A stretch of DNA of 64,000 nt from Arsenicicoccus piscis (GCF_022568835.1 NZ_JAKZHV010000002.1:1-64000); one strand, 5' to 3'; positions 36,015 through 45,429 are shown, counted from the stretch's first letter. Notes: a model not told the origin generated them from the letters alone. Translations and numbers: made by a program.

Positions 36015-36053
36015 ACGTGAGCCTGCGCACCGGATCGGTGCGCAGGCTCACGT
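36015..36053. terminator. Bidirectional terminator, 17-bp perfect hairpin
   Basis: ACGTGAGCCTGCGCACC is exactly complementary to the arm at 36037-36053 with a GGATC loop. It lies between the convergent DUF4190 gene and the HGxxPAAW-like gene. It is the longest perfect hairpin seen in the window. Confidence 0.8.
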
Positions 36054-36096
36054 GCTTGGTGCGCCTGGGGCTGGGTGCGTCAAGTGTCAGGGTGCG

Positions 36097-36354
36097 TCAG
36101 TCGTGCGTGTGGGCGGCGGTGTTCTTGGGGCCGCCGTCGCCGTAGCCGGCGCGCGCCAGCATGACCCAGGTCAGCACGCCGACGAGCGCGAGGACGAAGC
36201 CGATGATCGTGATGACGTGCGCGGCCATGGCGACGCCGATGCACGCGATGACGGCCGCGACCAGCATGATCACGACGCCGACGTAGCCGGCGGTGCTCCG
36301 ACCGTGGTTGTGCGGGTCGATGGTGGTGGTGCGGGCTTCCTTCTGGTCCGTCAT
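36097..36354 (-). CDS. Small two-helix membrane protein, HGxxPAAW family variant
   Basis: 85 aa with two membrane helices. The position downstream of trpE and the Trp-associated membrane gene is that of the HGxxPAAW proteins of actinobacteria, and HNHGRSTAGYVGV (residues 15-27) fits the start of their motif, but PAAW is replaced by TAGY. Function of the family is unknown. ATG 36354 has GGAG about 11 bases upstream. Confidence 0.78.
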   Translation of the reverse strand: MTDQKEARTTTIDPHNHGRSTAGYVGVVIMLVAAVIACIGVAMAAHVITIIGFVLALVGVLTWVMLARAGYGDGGPKNTAAHTHD

Positions 36355-36405
36355 GGTGTCGACTGCTCCTCGATCGGTCGGCGTTGGTGCTCGGGCGTCA
36401 TTGTG

Positions 36406-37002
36406 TCAGGTATCGGCGCCGGAATCGCGCCGGACCTGCGGGTCGGCGAGGTCCTCTCGGCTGACCTGGTCCCACAGGCTCTCGCGCTCGGGCTCGGCGG
36501 CGGCCGTCTCGGCGCTCACCGGGGCCTCGTAGGCCGCGGAGAGACCCTCCCAGCGGCGGGCCCGGGCCAGCGCGGCGATGCCGGTCGCGGCGAGCAGCAG
36601 CGAGACCACGAGCGCTGCGTACACCGGCCAGGCCACCGTCCCCTGGACGGCGACCGACCCGGTGCGGGCGACCTTCTCCGCGGCGACGTGACCGAGAGCT
36701 CTACCGGGGTCCACCAGCAGGTAGAGCGTGGCCGCCGCCGCGCCGAGACCGGCGACCAGCAGCAACGCGGCGCTGACGAACCGGGCGACCCGCCCGGTGG
36801 TGGCCACCGCGATCGACGCGGCCACCGCGACCAGGCCCATGGCCGGGACGACCGGGGCGAGCGACCCGCCGGACCCCGAGATCCCCCCGCCGAGGACGAC
36901 GTCGTGGGAGCTGCCGGTCGCCCAGGTGAGCGACGCGAGCACCAGCAGGGAGGCGCCGAGCAGGACCCCGACGAGGGCTACGGTGCGCTTGCTGAGGGCC
37001 AT
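36406..37002 (-). CDS. Trp biosynthesis-associated membrane protein (TIGR02234)
   Basis: 198 aa with four helices: one at 9-28, two in the middle (about 50-95) and one near 122-145, then a polar C-terminus. It matches the Trp_oprn_chp/TIGR02234 family, found next to trpE in actinobacteria and of unknown role. ATG 37002 shares its A with the trpE stop (TGATG), so it is translationally coupled to trpE. Confidence 0.87.
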   Translation of the reverse strand: MALSKRTVALVGVLLGASLLVLASLTWATGSSHDVVLGGGISGSGGSLAPVVPAMGLVAVAASIAVATTGRVARFVSAALLLVAGLGAAAATLYLLVDPGRALGHVAAEKVARTGSVAVQGTVAWPVYAALVVSLLLAATGIAALARARRWEGLSAAYEAPVSAETAAAEPERESLWDQVSREDLADPQVRRDSGADT

Positions 37003-38618
37003 CACGGGGCCTTCGTGGGAGCTGCCGTGGGAGTTGCCGTGGGGGTCGTCGTGGGCGCCCGCAGCCCGGACGCCGCGGCGACCGCCCGCAGCGCCGACGC
37101 CGCCTTGGTCACGGTCTCGGCGAGCTCGGTCTCGGGCACGGAGTCGGCGACGATGCCGGCACCCGCCTGCACGTAGGCGACGCCGTCGCGCACGAGCGCC
37201 GTGCGGATCGCGATGGCCATGTCCAGGTCGCCGTGGAAGTCGAGATAGCCGACCACCCCGCCGTACATGCCGCGCCGGGTGCCCTCGAGCTGCTCGATGA
37301 GCCGCAGCGCGCGCGGCTTCGGCGCCCCCGACAGGGTGCCGGCGGGGAAGGTCGCGACGAGCACGTCGTAGGCGGTGCGGCCGGGGCGCAGCACCCCGAC
37401 GACCGTCGACTCCAGGTGCATGATGTGGCTGTAGCGACGCGTGGTCATCAGCTCGATCGTGTCGACCGTCCCGGGCAGGCAGACGCGCTGCAGGTCGTTG
37501 CGCGCGAGGTCGACGAGCATGACGTGCTCGGAGCGCTCCTTCGGGTCCTCGAACAGCTCCTTGCCGTTGGCGATGTCGGCCTCCGGGCTCGCGCCACGCG
37601 GGCGGGAGCCGGCGATCGGGTGGGTGATCACCTTGGTGCCGTTGACCTTCACCAGCGCCTCCGGGCTGGACCCGACGATGTCGAACGCCGCGCCGCCGTT
37701 CGGGTCCGGCACCCGCAGCAGATACATGTAGGGGCTCGGGTTGCTCGCCCGCAGCACGCGGTAGACATCGAGCGCGTCAGCCGGGCACGGCACCGAGAAG
37801 CGTTGCGACAGCACGACCTGGAAGACCTCGCCTGCACGCACCGCCTCCTTGCCGGCCTCGACGATCTCGCAGTAGCGCTCGGGCGTCATGTTCGACGTCG
37901 GCTCGGGTGCCACGGTCTCGACGACGGCGACCGTGCTGGGGGCCGGCTGCGCGAGGTCTACGACCATGGCGTCGAGGCGGCGCACGGCGTCGGCGTGCGC
38001 GTCGTCGACCCGCTCGTCGGTGGCGTCGAAGTTGATCGCGTTGGCGACCAGCAGCAGCGAGCCGTCGCTGTGGTCGAGGACCGCGAGGTCGGTGGCGAGG
38101 AACATCGCCAGCTCGGGCAGGCCCAGCTCGTCGACCGCCGTCTGCGGCACCTTCTCCCAGCGGCGGACCACGTCGTAGCCGAGATAGCCCACCATCCCCC
38201 CGGTCAGCGGCGGCAGCCCCTCGATCGGGTCGGTGGCGAGCAGGTCGACGGTGTCGCGCAGCACCTCGACGGGGTTGCCCTCGGTCGGCGCGCCCACGGG
38301 CACGTCCCCGAGCCAGACCGCCTCGCCGTCGCGCTCGGTCAAGGTGGCGCGGCTGGCGGCCCCGACGATCGAGTAGCGGCTCCACACTCCCCCGTGCTCG
38401 GCGGACTCCAGCAGGAAGGTGCCGGGGCGGTCCTTCGCGAGCTTGCGGTAGAGCGAGAGCGGGGTCTCGGCGTCGGCGAGCAGTCGGCGCACCACGGGGA
38501 TCACCCTCCGGTCGGCCGCCAGCTCGCGGAAGGTGTCGAGCGTGGGCCAGGTCTGGCCGAACGCCAGCGCGGGGAGGGCCTCAGTGGTGCTGGTGGTGGT
38601 GCGGGAGTCGGTGGTCAC
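37002..38618 (-). CDS. trpE: Anthranilate synthase component I
   Basis: Makes anthranilate from chorismate and ammonia or glutamine. 538 aa. Chorismate-binding signatures: [44 protein letters not shown] and [12 protein letters not shown]. The N-terminal LLESAEHGG is where tryptophan feedback-inhibits related enzymes. GTG 38618 overlaps hisI as GTGA, so no leader attenuator is possible at this junction. The C-terminus is a Thr/Pro tail encoded by three tandem 12-base repeats (37015-37050). The amidotransferase subunit TrpG is not in the window. Confidence 0.97.
   Translation of the reverse strand: MTTDSRTTTSTTEALPALAFGQTWPTLDTFRELAADRRVIPVVRRLLADAETPLSLYRKLAKDRPGTFLLESAEHGGVWSRYSIVGAASRATLTERDGEAVWLGDVPVGAPTEGNPVEVLRDTVDLLATDPIEGLPPLTGGMVGYLGYDVVRRWEKVPQTAVDELGLPELAMFLATDLAVLDHSDGSLLLVANAINFDATDERVDDAHADAVRRLDAMVVDLAQPAPSTVAVVETVAPEPTSNMTPERYCEIVEAGKEAVRAGEVFQVVLSQRFSVPCPADALDVYRVLRASNPSPYMYLLRVPDPNGGAAFDIVGSSPEALVKVNGTKVITHPIAGSRPRGASPEADIANGKELFEDPKERSEHVMLVDLARNDLQRVCLPGTVDTIELMTTRRYSHIMHLESTVVGVLRPGRTAYDVLVATFPAGTLSGAPKPRALRLIEQLEGTRRGMYGGVVGYLDFHGDLDMAIAIRTALVRDGVAYVQAGAGIVADSVPETELAETVTKAASALRAVAAASGLRAPTTTPTATPTAAPTKAP
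37015..37050 (-). repeat. 12-bp tandem repeat at the 3' end of trpE
   Basis: Three units of GTGGGAGCTGCC type (plus strand), followed by a partial fourth. They encode the Pro/Thr/Ala tail of TrpE outside the conserved fold. Confidence 0.7.
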
Positions 38619-39043
38619 GCGTCCTCCTCGCTGGTGGTGTCGGCCAGCAGCACGTCCGCCTCGAAGCAGGTGCGGTCGCCGGTGTGGCAGGCAGCCCCGA
38701 CCTGGTCGACGGTGACGAGCAGGGTGTCGCCGTCGCAGTCGAGCGCGACGGAGCGCACGTGCTGGACGTGACCGGAGGTGTCCCCCTTGCGCCAGTACTC
38801 CGCGCGGCTGCGGCTCCAGAAGGTCACCCGACCCTCGGTGAGGGTGCGCCGCAGCGCCTCGTCGTCCATCCAGCCGAGCATCAGCACCTCGCGGGTGTCG
38901 TGCTGCTGGATCACGGCGGCCACCAGGCCCTGGGCGTCGCGCTTGAGCCGGGCCGCCACGGCCGGGTCGAGCGTGCCGGCTGCCTCGGCGGCGTCGGGTG
39001 CATCGGGTGCATCGGTAGGAGTCGGGAGGGTCACGGCGCCCAT
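38615..39043 (-). CDS. hisI: Phosphoribosyl-AMP cyclohydrolase
   Basis: Histidine step that opens the adenine ring of PR-AMP. 142 aa. The HisI signature [16 protein letters not shown] is followed by the metal ligands in [16 protein letters not shown] and the zinc cysteines CHTGDRTCF. No HisE domain is fused; hisE is separate at 48363. The first 25 residues are an Ala/Asp/Pro-rich extension. ATG 39043 has AAGGCGG about 5 bases upstream. It overlaps trpE as GTGA. Confidence 0.95.
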   Translation of the reverse strand: MGAVTLPTPTDAPDAPDAAEAAGTLDPAVAARLKRDAQGLVAAVIQQHDTREVLMLGWMDDEALRRTLTEGRVTFWSRSRAEYWRKGDTSGHVQHVRSVALDCDGDTLLVTVDQVGAACHTGDRTCFEADVLLADTTSEEDA

Positions 39044-39115
39044 TGTGCCGCCTTCGCGGCAGCGGTCCGACGGGCGACCAGGGGCTGGCTCGTCGAGTGG
39101 TGGCAGGATGGGGCC

Positions 39116-39757
39116 ATGACGAGCCACGCGAAGGACGCCCGCACCGGCCTGGCCGACCTGCTGGACTGGGTCGGCCCCGACGCCCCGACGCTGTGCGAGG
39201 GCTGGGACGCCCGCGACCTGGCGGCGCACCTGGCCATCCGCGACCGGCGCCCCGACGCCCTGCCCGGCATCGGGATCTCCGCGTTCGCCAAGCACACCCA
39301 GAAGGTCCAGGACGAGATGGCTGCCCGGCCCTACCCCGAGGTCGTGGACCTGGTGCGGTTCGGGCCCCCGGTCTACAACCTCACCCGGCTGAAGGCGGTC
39401 GACGAGCGGGTCAACCTCGTCGAGTACTTCGTCCACACCGAGGACGTCCTGCGCGCCCAGCCCGACTGGCACGAGCCCCGCACGCTGGACCACGACGTCG
39501 AGGACGCGCTGTTCAGCGCCCTGTCGATGATGGGCCGGCTGGCCTTCCGGTCCTCCCCCGTGGGCGTCGTGGCGGTCTGCCCGGGCCACGGCCGCGCCGT
39601 GCTCAAGAAGACGGGCGACGACGGCGCCGTCGTGCTCACCGGCGCCCCCGGCGAGATCCTGCTGCTCGCCTCGGGGCGCACGGACCAGGTCCGGGTCGAG
39701 ATGTCCGGCGAGCCCGCAGCCGTGGCCGCGTTCGAGTCCCAGCAGCGCAGCCTGTAG
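39116..39757 (+). CDS. TIGR03085 family metal-binding protein (maleylpyruvate isomerase/DinB-like)
   Basis: 213 aa four-helix-bundle protein. The N-terminal pattern [18 protein letters not shown] and a second His in [13 protein letters not shown] are metal-ligand positions of the TIGR03085 and mycothiol-dependent maleylpyruvate isomerase-like families. A mycothiol-dependent activity is possible but not shown. ATG 39116 has a GGATGGGG stretch upstream. It diverges from hisI with 72 bases between. Confidence 0.85.
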   Translation: MTSHAKDARTGLADLLDWVGPDAPTLCEGWDARDLAAHLAIRDRRPDALPGIGISAFAKHTQKVQDEMAARPYPEVVDLVRFGPPVYNLTRLKAVDERVNLVEYFVHTEDVLRAQPDWHEPRTLDHDVEDALFSALSMMGRLAFRSSPVGVVAVCPGHGRAVLKKTGDDGAVVLTGAPGEILLLASGRTDQVRVEMSGEPAAVAAFESQQRSL

Positions 39758-39935
39758 CCGCGGTCTGTAGCCGCAGCTTGTAGTCATGGCGGCCTGCGCT
39801 GCCGCTCGCGTGCAACGTTCGCCCTGACCGTCGGCGTCCTCAAGGTGTGGGGACGACGCGACCTGGGGGGCTGCGTCGACCCCGCCGAGGCGGACGAGTG
39901 CTCCGCCTCCGGACGTCGTCAGCAGGGAGGCCGAC

Positions 39936-40550
39936 ATGTTCGCTCGCACGCGCACCAGCTCGCTCAACCCCACCCTCACCACCCTCTCGACCGCCGTCGC
40001 GGCCACGCTGCTCGCTGCCGGAGCCGCGGTCACGGGCCTGCCGGGCAGCGTGTCGCCCGCGGCCGCCTCGGTCGGCACAGCGGCCGTGCACTGCCCTCGC
40101 GGCTGGGGCTCGTTGCCCCAGGCGTCAACCGGCACCGGCACCGGTGTCGTCACCGGCGTCCGCTCCGGGACGCACCCGTGCTACGACCGGCTGGTGGTCG
40201 ACCTCGGTCGGATGTCCGGCACGGTGGGCTACCGGGCGGGCTACGCGAAGACGTTCACGACCATCGCGAGCGGCGAGACCCGCGACCTGCGCGGCGCCGC
40301 GACCCTGATGGTGTCGGTGCAGGCGCCGGCCTACGACAGCTCGGGGCGGCCGACCTACGTCCCGGCGAACCGGTGGGAGGTCGTGAGCACCAGCGGCTAC
40401 CCGACGATCAAGCAGGTCGCGTGGGGCGGCTCGTTCGAGGGCGAGACGCTGCTCGGCATCGGCACCCGCGCGCGGCTGCCGATGCGGGTGTCCGTCCTCA
40501 CCGACGGCACCAACCAGCGGCTCGTCGTCGACGTCGCCCACCGCTGGTGA
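39936..40550 (+). CDS. Secreted AMIN-like domain protein
   Basis: 204 aa. A signal peptide (about 1-46, basic start, hydrophobic core, AAAS cleavage zone) precedes a single all-beta domain with [13 protein letters not shown] and a final [10 protein letters not shown], the pattern of actinobacterial AMIN-like proteins. AMIN domains bind peptidoglycan or envelope partners; the role here is unknown. ATG 39936 has GGGAGG 5 bases upstream. Confidence 0.8.
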   Translation: MFARTRTSSLNPTLTTLSTAVAATLLAAGAAVTGLPGSVSPAAASVGTAAVHCPRGWGSLPQASTGTGTGVVTGVRSGTHPCYDRLVVDLGRMSGTVGYRAGYAKTFTTIASGETRDLRGAATLMVSVQAPAYDSSGRPTYVPANRWEVVSTSGYPTIKQVAWGGSFEGETLLGIGTRARLPMRVSVLTDGTNQRLVVDVAHRW

Positions 40551-40558
40551 GCGCGGGT

Positions 40559-40602
40559 CGCCGTCCGCCGAGTCGTCTCAGAGATCGGCTCAGCGGACGG
40601 CG
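40559..40602. terminator. Possible bidirectional terminator between the AMIN-like gene and hisF
   Basis: CGCCGTCCGC pairs with GCGGACGGCG at a distance of 24 bases, which can pair further. The right arm includes the last codons and stop of hisF, so the two convergent genes share the structure. Confidence 0.5.
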
Positions 40603-41363
40603 ATGCCGTCGGCCCGGAGCGCGTCCTTGACGTCGCCGATGGTCAGCTCGCCGTAGTGGAACACCGACGCGGCGAGCACCGCGTCGGCGCCCGCGCGCAC
40701 CGACGGGGCGAAGTGCTCGACGGCACCCGCGCCGCCGGAGGCGATCAGCGGCACCGACACCTCGGCGCGCACCAGCGAGATCAGCTCGAGGTCGAATCCG
40801 TCCTTGGTCCCGTCGGCGTCCATGGAGTTCAGCAGGATCTCACCCGCACCGAGCTCGACCGCCCGCGCGCACCACTCGACCGCGTCGATGCCGGTGCCCA
40901 CGCGACCGCCGTGGGTGGTGACCTCGAACCCGTCGAGCACCCGGCCGTCCTCCGCGCGGTGCCGGCGCACGTCGGCCGACAGGACGAGCACCTGGTTGCC
41001 GAACCGGTCGGCGATATCAGCGATCACCTCGGGCCGCGCGATGGCCGCGGTGTTGATGCCGACCTTGTCGGCGCCGGCCCGCAGCAGCCGGTCGACGTCG
41101 TCGGGCGTGCGCACCCCGCCGCCGACCGTGAGCGGGATGAAGACCTGCTCGGCGCAGTGCCGGACCATGTCGTACGTCGTCTCGCGGTTCCCGCTGCTCG
41201 CCGTCACGTCGAGGAACGTGAGCTCGTCGGCCCCCTGCTCCCCGTAGACCTTGGCGAGCTCCACGGGGTCGCCCGCGTCGCGCAGGTTCTCGAAGTTCAC
41301 GCCCTTGACCACCCGGCCGGCGTTGACGTCCAGGCAGGGGATCACGCGCACGGCTACCGTCAC
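40590..41363 (-). CDS. hisF: Imidazole glycerol phosphate synthase, cyclase subunit
   Basis: TIM-barrel enzyme that uses ammonia from HisH to close the imidazole ring, giving IGP and AICAR. 257 aa. The catalytic Asp residues lie in VIPCLDV (about residue 11) and in VLVLSADV (about 130). Other signatures: [10 protein letters not shown] and [18 protein letters not shown] 41363 is supported by TAGGAT ending 7 bases before it. Confidence 0.97.
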   Translation of the reverse strand: MTVAVRVIPCLDVNAGRVVKGVNFENLRDAGDPVELAKVYGEQGADELTFLDVTASSGNRETTYDMVRHCAEQVFIPLTVGGGVRTPDDVDRLLRAGADKVGINTAAIARPEVIADIADRFGNQVLVLSADVRRHRAEDGRVLDGFEVTTHGGRVGTGIDAVEWCARAVELGAGEILLNSMDADGTKDGFDLELISLVRAEVSVPLIASGGAGAVEHFAPSVRAGADAVLAASVFHYGELTIGDVKDALRADGIAVR

Positions 41364-41370
41364 GGGCCAG

Positions 41371-41376
41371 ATCCTA
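41371..41376 (-). promoter_or_regulatory. -10 element of hisF (leaderless)
   Basis: TAGGAT on the minus strand, 7 bases before the hisF GTG. Confidence 0.6.
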
Positions 41377-41452
41377 GGCGAGCGGGGCGTGTCGGTGCGG
41401 GCGAGTACGGTGGGCGGACCGGGGTGTTGGAGGGGGTGCCGGTGCGCTCTCC

Positions 41453-41458
41453 TATGCT
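41453..41458 (+). promoter_or_regulatory. -10 element of the P-loop kinase gene (leaderless)
   Basis: TATGCT followed by 7 bases and the ATG at 41466. Confidence 0.6.
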
Positions 41459-41465
41459 GACCGCC

Positions 41466-42083
41466 ATGCCTGCCGCCCCCGCCGACCCCGCCTGCCTGGT
41501 CGATCCGGACTCGGCCGACGCGGCGGCTCAGGCGCTGATCGCCGTCGCTGCGGCCAGGCCACCGAGCGCCGGCGGCACCCGGGTGGTGGCGATCGACGGG
41601 CCGTCCGGGTCGGGCAAGACCGTCTTCGCCGAGCGCGTCGTCGACCAGCTCGCGACGCTCACCGGCCACCGGCCCCAGACCGTCCACATGGACGACCTCT
41701 ACCCCGGCTGGCACGGGCTGGCGGCCTCGATCCCGGAGCTGGTCGGGCGGGTGCTGCGTCCGCTCGCCGAGGGGCGGCCGGCTGGGTACCAGCACTACGA
41801 CTGGGCCTCGGGGCGCTACCACCCCGCGGTCGAGCCGGTAGACCCAGCGGCCTACCTCGTCGTCGAGGGCGTCGGGTGCGGGTCACGCGCCTGTGCGCCC
41901 TATCTCAGCGCGCTGGCCTGGCTCGACGCGCCGACCGAGCAGCGCCGGGCCAGGGGCCTCGCCCGCGACGGCGAGACCTACGCACCGCACTGGGACACGT
42001 GGGCCGCCCAGGAGGGAGAGCTCTACGGGACGGAGCGGACGCGCGAGCGCGCAGACGTGGTGCTCGACACCGGCACGCCCTGA
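41466..42083 (+). CDS. Uridine kinase-like P-loop protein
   Basis: 205 aa P-loop NTPase. Walker A GPSGSGKT is at residues 45-52, preceded by [16 protein letters not shown] is the substrate-binding Asp region of uridine/phosphoribulokinase-type enzymes, and [10 protein letters not shown] is the third strand. The lid R-residues are in [14 protein letters not shown]. It may phosphorylate a nucleoside or small alcohol; the substrate is not certain. It begins a plus-strand run with the next two genes. Confidence 0.85.
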   Translation: MPAAPADPACLVDPDSADAAAQALIAVAAARPPSAGGTRVVAIDGPSGSGKTVFAERVVDQLATLTGHRPQTVHMDDLYPGWHGLAASIPELVGRVLRPLAEGRPAGYQHYDWASGRYHPAVEPVDPAAYLVVEGVGCGSRACAPYLSALAWLDAPTEQRRARGLARDGETYAPHWDTWAAQEGELYGTERTRERADVVLDTGTP

Positions 42084-42095
42084 GATGATGGGCGC

Positions 42096-42676
42096 ATGGA
42101 GCCCGTGCAGATGATGGACGCGGTCACCGCGAGCATGCAGGCGCGCACCGGGCGCGCGCTCGCCGAGTGGGTGGAGCTCGTCGAGCAGGAGTCGGGCGTC
42201 GACCCGCTCGACCAGCGCGCGGTCCGAGCCTGGCTCAAGAGCGTGCACGGCGTCCCGCAGAACTCGCAATGGGCGATCGCGTTCGAGGTCGCCGGTCGCG
42301 CGGGCTGGGTGATGCCGACCCCCGACCAGTTCGCGGACGAGCTGTTCACGGGTGCGAAGGCCGCCCTGCGTCCGCTGCACGACGCGCTCGTGATCCACGC
42401 CGCAGCGCTCGGTGCGGACACCGAGGTGCAGGGGCGAGCGAGCTACACACCGGTCGTGCGCAAGACGCAGTTCGTCGCCGTCGCACCCGGGCCCCGTAGC
42501 AGCTGCGGGTGGGGCTGCGCTACAAGCAGGAGGCTCCTGACGACGAACGCCTCTCCCCCGCAAAGGGATTCGCTCAAGCGATCCATTGGCTGCACCTGCC
42601 CGCCGACAGTGACGTGGAGCAGAGCGTCACGAACCTCGACCCGTTGCTGCGGGCCGCCTACGAACAGAACGGCTGA
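42096..42676 (+). pseudogene. DUF4287/DUF5655 protein, frameshifted
   Basis: From ATG 42096 the frame encodes a DUF4287 helix bundle and the start of a DUF5655 domain up to RKTQFVAVAPGPR. At about 42497-42503 one base seems missing: the other frame continues in register with QLRVGLRYKQEAPDDERL and ends AAYEQNG at TGA 42674-42676. Together they would make about 193 residues, a normal size. The TGA overlaps the ATG of the FUSC gene (TGATG), which supports a once-intact coupled gene. The lesion is in a GGGCCCCG run and could be a sequencing error. DUF5655 proteins are small nucleoid-like or unknown proteins; function unknown. Confidence 0.8.
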
Positions 42677-43848
42677 TGCCCTCCTCCGAGCGCGAGCCGC
42701 TGCTGCGCCGCACGGCCGACCTCGGCGCTCGCGCCCTCGAGCGCAGCGCTCGGCTGTCTCGACGCGAGGCCGCTCGCCGCGCCAGGGTGCTGCGCAACAA
42801 GGCCTACTTCATCGTGCAGTGCGCGCTCGCCGCCGCGACGTCGTACGCACTGGCCAAGTATCTGTTCCGGGTGCCTATCCCCCTGTTCGCGCCGGTCGCG
42901 GCGATGGTGTGCCTCGGGATGACCCACGGGCAGCGGCTGCGTCGCGCGCTCGAGATCACCGTCGGCGTCGCCGTGGGCGTGTTCTTCGGCGAGCTGCTGG
43001 TGCACTTCTTCGGCATCGGGGTGTGGCAGATCGCCCTGCTGGTCATGCTCGCCATGAGCACCGCCGCCCTGCTCGGCGCCGGCGCCCTGATCGTGACGCA
43101 GGCCGGCGTGCAGGGCCTGGTCGTGGCGCTCCTCGGCGGCATGCCGGGGACCGCCTTCGGGCGCTGGTTCGAGGCCCTGATCGGGTGTGCCGTCGCCATC
43201 CTGTTCGCGTCCGTCGTGCCGAGCTCTACGCTGCTGCGGCCGCGGGCACAGGCCAGCGAGATCATGGACCACCTCGCGGACCTGCTCAGCCGGATCGCCC
43301 AGGCCGTCCGCGACCGAGATCGACCGGCGGCCGAGAGCGTCCTCACCGAGGCACGCACCACCGAGGAGGACCTCGACAAGCTGCGCGGCTACGCCACCGA
43401 CTCCGTCGACATGCTGCGCGTCTCGCCGTTCCACCGGCGGCGCATGTCCGAGATGCAGCGCGTCCAGGACAGCCTCGAGCCGCTCGACCGGGCCGTGCGC
43501 AACGCCCGGGTGCTCATCCGCCGCGGCACCGTCTCGCTGCAGACCGGTGAAGAGGTGCCCGGCAGCTACGTCCGAGCGATCGAGCACCTCGCCACCGTCG
43601 TGGCCGAGCTCGCCGAGTGGTACGGCCGCGGCTCCCCCGCCGACGACACCGAGGACGTCCCCGCACTCGCCCGCGCAGACCTGCTCGAGATCGGGCGGGA
43701 GACCGCGCACCCCGAGCCCGGTGCCGACCTGTCCGCCGAGGTGATCCGCGCGCAGATCCGCTCGATGCTCGTCGACCTCCTGCAGATGATCGGTCAGCCC
43801 TTCCGCGAGGCGCAGGCGGCTATCGCCGAGACCGCCGGCGAGGAATGA
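42676..43848 (+). CDS. FUSC/aromatic acid exporter family protein
   Basis: 390 aa. About six membrane helices lie in residues 45-180 (start ALAAATSYALAKYLF, then APVAAMVCLGMTHGQRLRRALEITVGVAVG, the FUSC signature), followed by a long cytoplasmic helical region. Families of this kind (AaeB/YccS-like, ArAE) export aromatic acids or related anions. ATG 42676 overlaps the stop of the frameshifted upstream gene. Confidence 0.87.
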   Translation: MPSSEREPLLRRTADLGARALERSARLSRREAARRARVLRNKAYFIVQCALAAATSYALAKYLFRVPIPLFAPVAAMVCLGMTHGQRLRRALEITVGVAVGVFFGELLVHFFGIGVWQIALLVMLAMSTAALLGAGALIVTQAGVQGLVVALLGGMPGTAFGRWFEALIGCAVAILFASVVPSSTLLRPRAQASEIMDHLADLLSRIAQAVRDRDRPAAESVLTEARTTEEDLDKLRGYATDSVDMLRVSPFHRRRMSEMQRVQDSLEPLDRAVRNARVLIRRGTVSLQTGEEVPGSYVRAIEHLATVVAELAEWYGRGSPADDTEDVPALARADLLEIGRETAHPEPGADLSAEVIRAQIRSMLVDLLQMIGQPFREAQAAIAETAGEE

Positions 43849-43905
43849 GGTTCTGGCCGCTGCCGTGGTGGGCGGACCGTTGGTGTGGGGGTGCCCGCCG
43901 TGCCG

Positions 43906-43970
43906 TTCGGACGGATTCATGACCGAAAACGCTCGATCTGAACGATCCACACGTCGTGAATCAGTCCGAA
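43906..43970. repeat. Inverted repeat in AT-richer intergenic DNA
   Basis: TTCGGACGGATTCA (43906-43919) and its inverted copy at 43957-43970 match at 13 of 14 positions around 37 bases that are clearly less GC-rich than the genome and repeat the word CGATC. The spacer of about 200 bases between the FUSC gene and the convergent coiled-coil gene holds nothing else I recognise. Confidence 0.6.
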
Positions 43971-44045
43971 GCGCCCGCCCGGCGGCGCATGGCCTGATCC
44001 CGCGCGCCGCCGACGTTGCAACGGGCGCGGAGGACGACGCCGATC

Positions 44046-45326
44046 TCAGTACCAGTGCGGGGAACGCGACTGCCAGGCAGCCCAGGCGGCGCAAGGAGAA
44101 CCGTAGGAGCTCTGGATGTAGCCGAGGCCCCAACGGATCTGGGTGGTGGGGTTGGTGAGCCAGTCCCCACCCGCGGCCGCCATCTTGGACGCCGGCAGCG
44201 ACTGCGGGATGCCGTACGCGCCCGAGCTCGGATTGGTCGCCGACCAGTCCCAGCCGCTCTCCCCCATCCAGAGGTTGTTGAGGCACTGCCACTGCCCGGA
44301 CCCGAAGCCGTAGCTCCCGAGCATCGACCGCGCGATCGCCCTCGGGCTGCCGCCGCTGCGCCCTGAGCCGGCCAGCGTGGCGGCGTCAGCGGTGGAGGCG
44401 CGATGCCGACCTGACACGCCAGACCCCGACACCCCAGACCCCGATCCACCAGATCTCGACGCCTCAGACGCAGCGGCAGCAGCGCGCCGGGCAGCCGCCC
44501 GCTCAGCAGCCCGCTGAGCGGCCGCCCGAGCAGCAGCGGCCCGAGCCGCCGCAGCCTTGGCGGCGGCGATGCCGTCCAGGCGCTGCTTCTCCAGGGCGGC
44601 GGAGGTGCGCTGCAGGGTGGCCAGCTGAGCGGCCATCGCGTCCTGCTGCTTGGCGATGGCCGTCGCCTTGGCCTGCGCATCGGCGACCTTGCGCTGCGCC
44701 ACGGCCAGCACGGCGGCCGCCTGACGCTCGGCGGCGCGGACCTGGGCCTCGGCGCGCTCCGCCTCGGCCCGGTCCAGATCCGCGACGGCCCGCGCCCGGG
44801 TGGCGTCGTCCTGCACGCTGGCGCTGTGCGAGGCGAGCGCGTCCAGCGCCGAGCTGACGTCGAAGAGCTGCTCGGGGGTCTGGCTCGTCACCAGCGCGGC
44901 GAGCTGTTGCATCGACCCGCCCTGGTCCGCGAGCGCCTGGGCGCTCTGGGCCACCGTCTCGTCGGCCCGAGCGAGCGCCGCCTGCGCCGAACGCGACCGG
45001 GCGGCAGCAGCCTGCGCCTCGTCGGTCCGGTCGGCCAGGGCGTCCTCGGCGGCCCGGTAGTCCGCCGCCGCACCGCTGACCTCGCGCTGGACGGCGACGA
45101 GCTGGTCACCGGCGGCGGCGTAGGCGGCCTCCAGGGCGTGCACGCTGCGGGCGGTCGCGGCGGCCTGCGCCTTCGCGGCGTCGACCTGCTGCTGGCTCGG
45201 GTAGACCGGGGGCGACTGGTCGCGGGGCACGGCGGCCGACGCCGGTGCTGCCCCGGCGAGCGCGAGGGCCACCACGGTCAGCGTCACACCGCCAGCCTGG
45301 GGCGCGCGACGAGCGACGAAGCTCAT
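44046..45326 (-). CDS. Secreted coiled-coil protein with C-terminal transglycosylase-like domain
   Basis: 426 aa. A signal peptide (about 1-33, ending ASA) leads to a long Ala/Arg/Glu-rich coiled coil (about 45-290), a Ser/Gly linker, and a C-terminal domain of about 85 residues with WMGESGWDW (candidate catalytic Glu), NPSSGAYGIPQS and IRWGLGYIQSSYGSPCAAW. This matches the lytic transglycosylase/Rpf-like and aggregation-promoting-factor C-termini of actinobacteria, so it probably acts on peptidoglycan. ATG 45326 has AAAGGCG upstream; a GTG 15 bases earlier is less likely. GTCAC repeats lie about 90 bases upstream. Confidence 0.85.
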   Translation of the reverse strand: MSFVARRAPQAGGVTLTVVALALAGAAPASAAVPRDQSPPVYPSQQQVDAAKAQAAATARSVHALEAAYAAAGDQLVAVQREVSGAAADYRAAEDALADRTDEAQAAAARSRSAQAALARADETVAQSAQALADQGGSMQQLAALVTSQTPEQLFDVSSALDALASHSASVQDDATRARAVADLDRAEAERAEAQVRAAERQAAAVLAVAQRKVADAQAKATAIAKQQDAMAAQLATLQRTSAALEKQRLDGIAAAKAAAARAAAARAAAQRAAERAAARRAAAAASEASRSGGSGSGVSGSGVSGRHRASTADAATLAGSGRSGGSPRAIARSMLGSYGFGSGQWQCLNNLWMGESGWDWSATNPSSGAYGIPQSLPASKMAAAGGDWLTNPTTQIRWGLGYIQSSYGSPCAAWAAWQSRSPHWY

Positions 45327-45413
45327 GGAGACGCCTTTCACGTGGGGTTCGACGGGCGGCTCCACGCTAGGCCAGCAGGGCCCCGGTGCTGGTCCAGCGG
45401 CGACTGCCTCGAG

Positions 45414-45429
45414 GTCACGGTCACGTCAC
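45414..45429. promoter_or_regulatory. Tandem GTCAC repeats upstream of the cell-wall gene
   Basis: Three GTCAC words at 45414-45418, 45420-45424 and 45425-45429, with an ATCAC at 45435-45439. They resemble direct-repeat sites of regulators such as MtrA, which controls peptidoglycan hydrolases. This is inference only. Confidence 0.35.

Noticed and set aside
38600..38640. Possible trp attenuator before trpE
   Set aside because: trpE overlaps hisI by four bases, and trpC appears leaderless, so there is no leader in which an attenuator could form.
37233..38771. 512-codon plus-strand frame
   Set aside because: Antisense of trpE; composition is Arg/Gly/Val-rich and no motif is visible.
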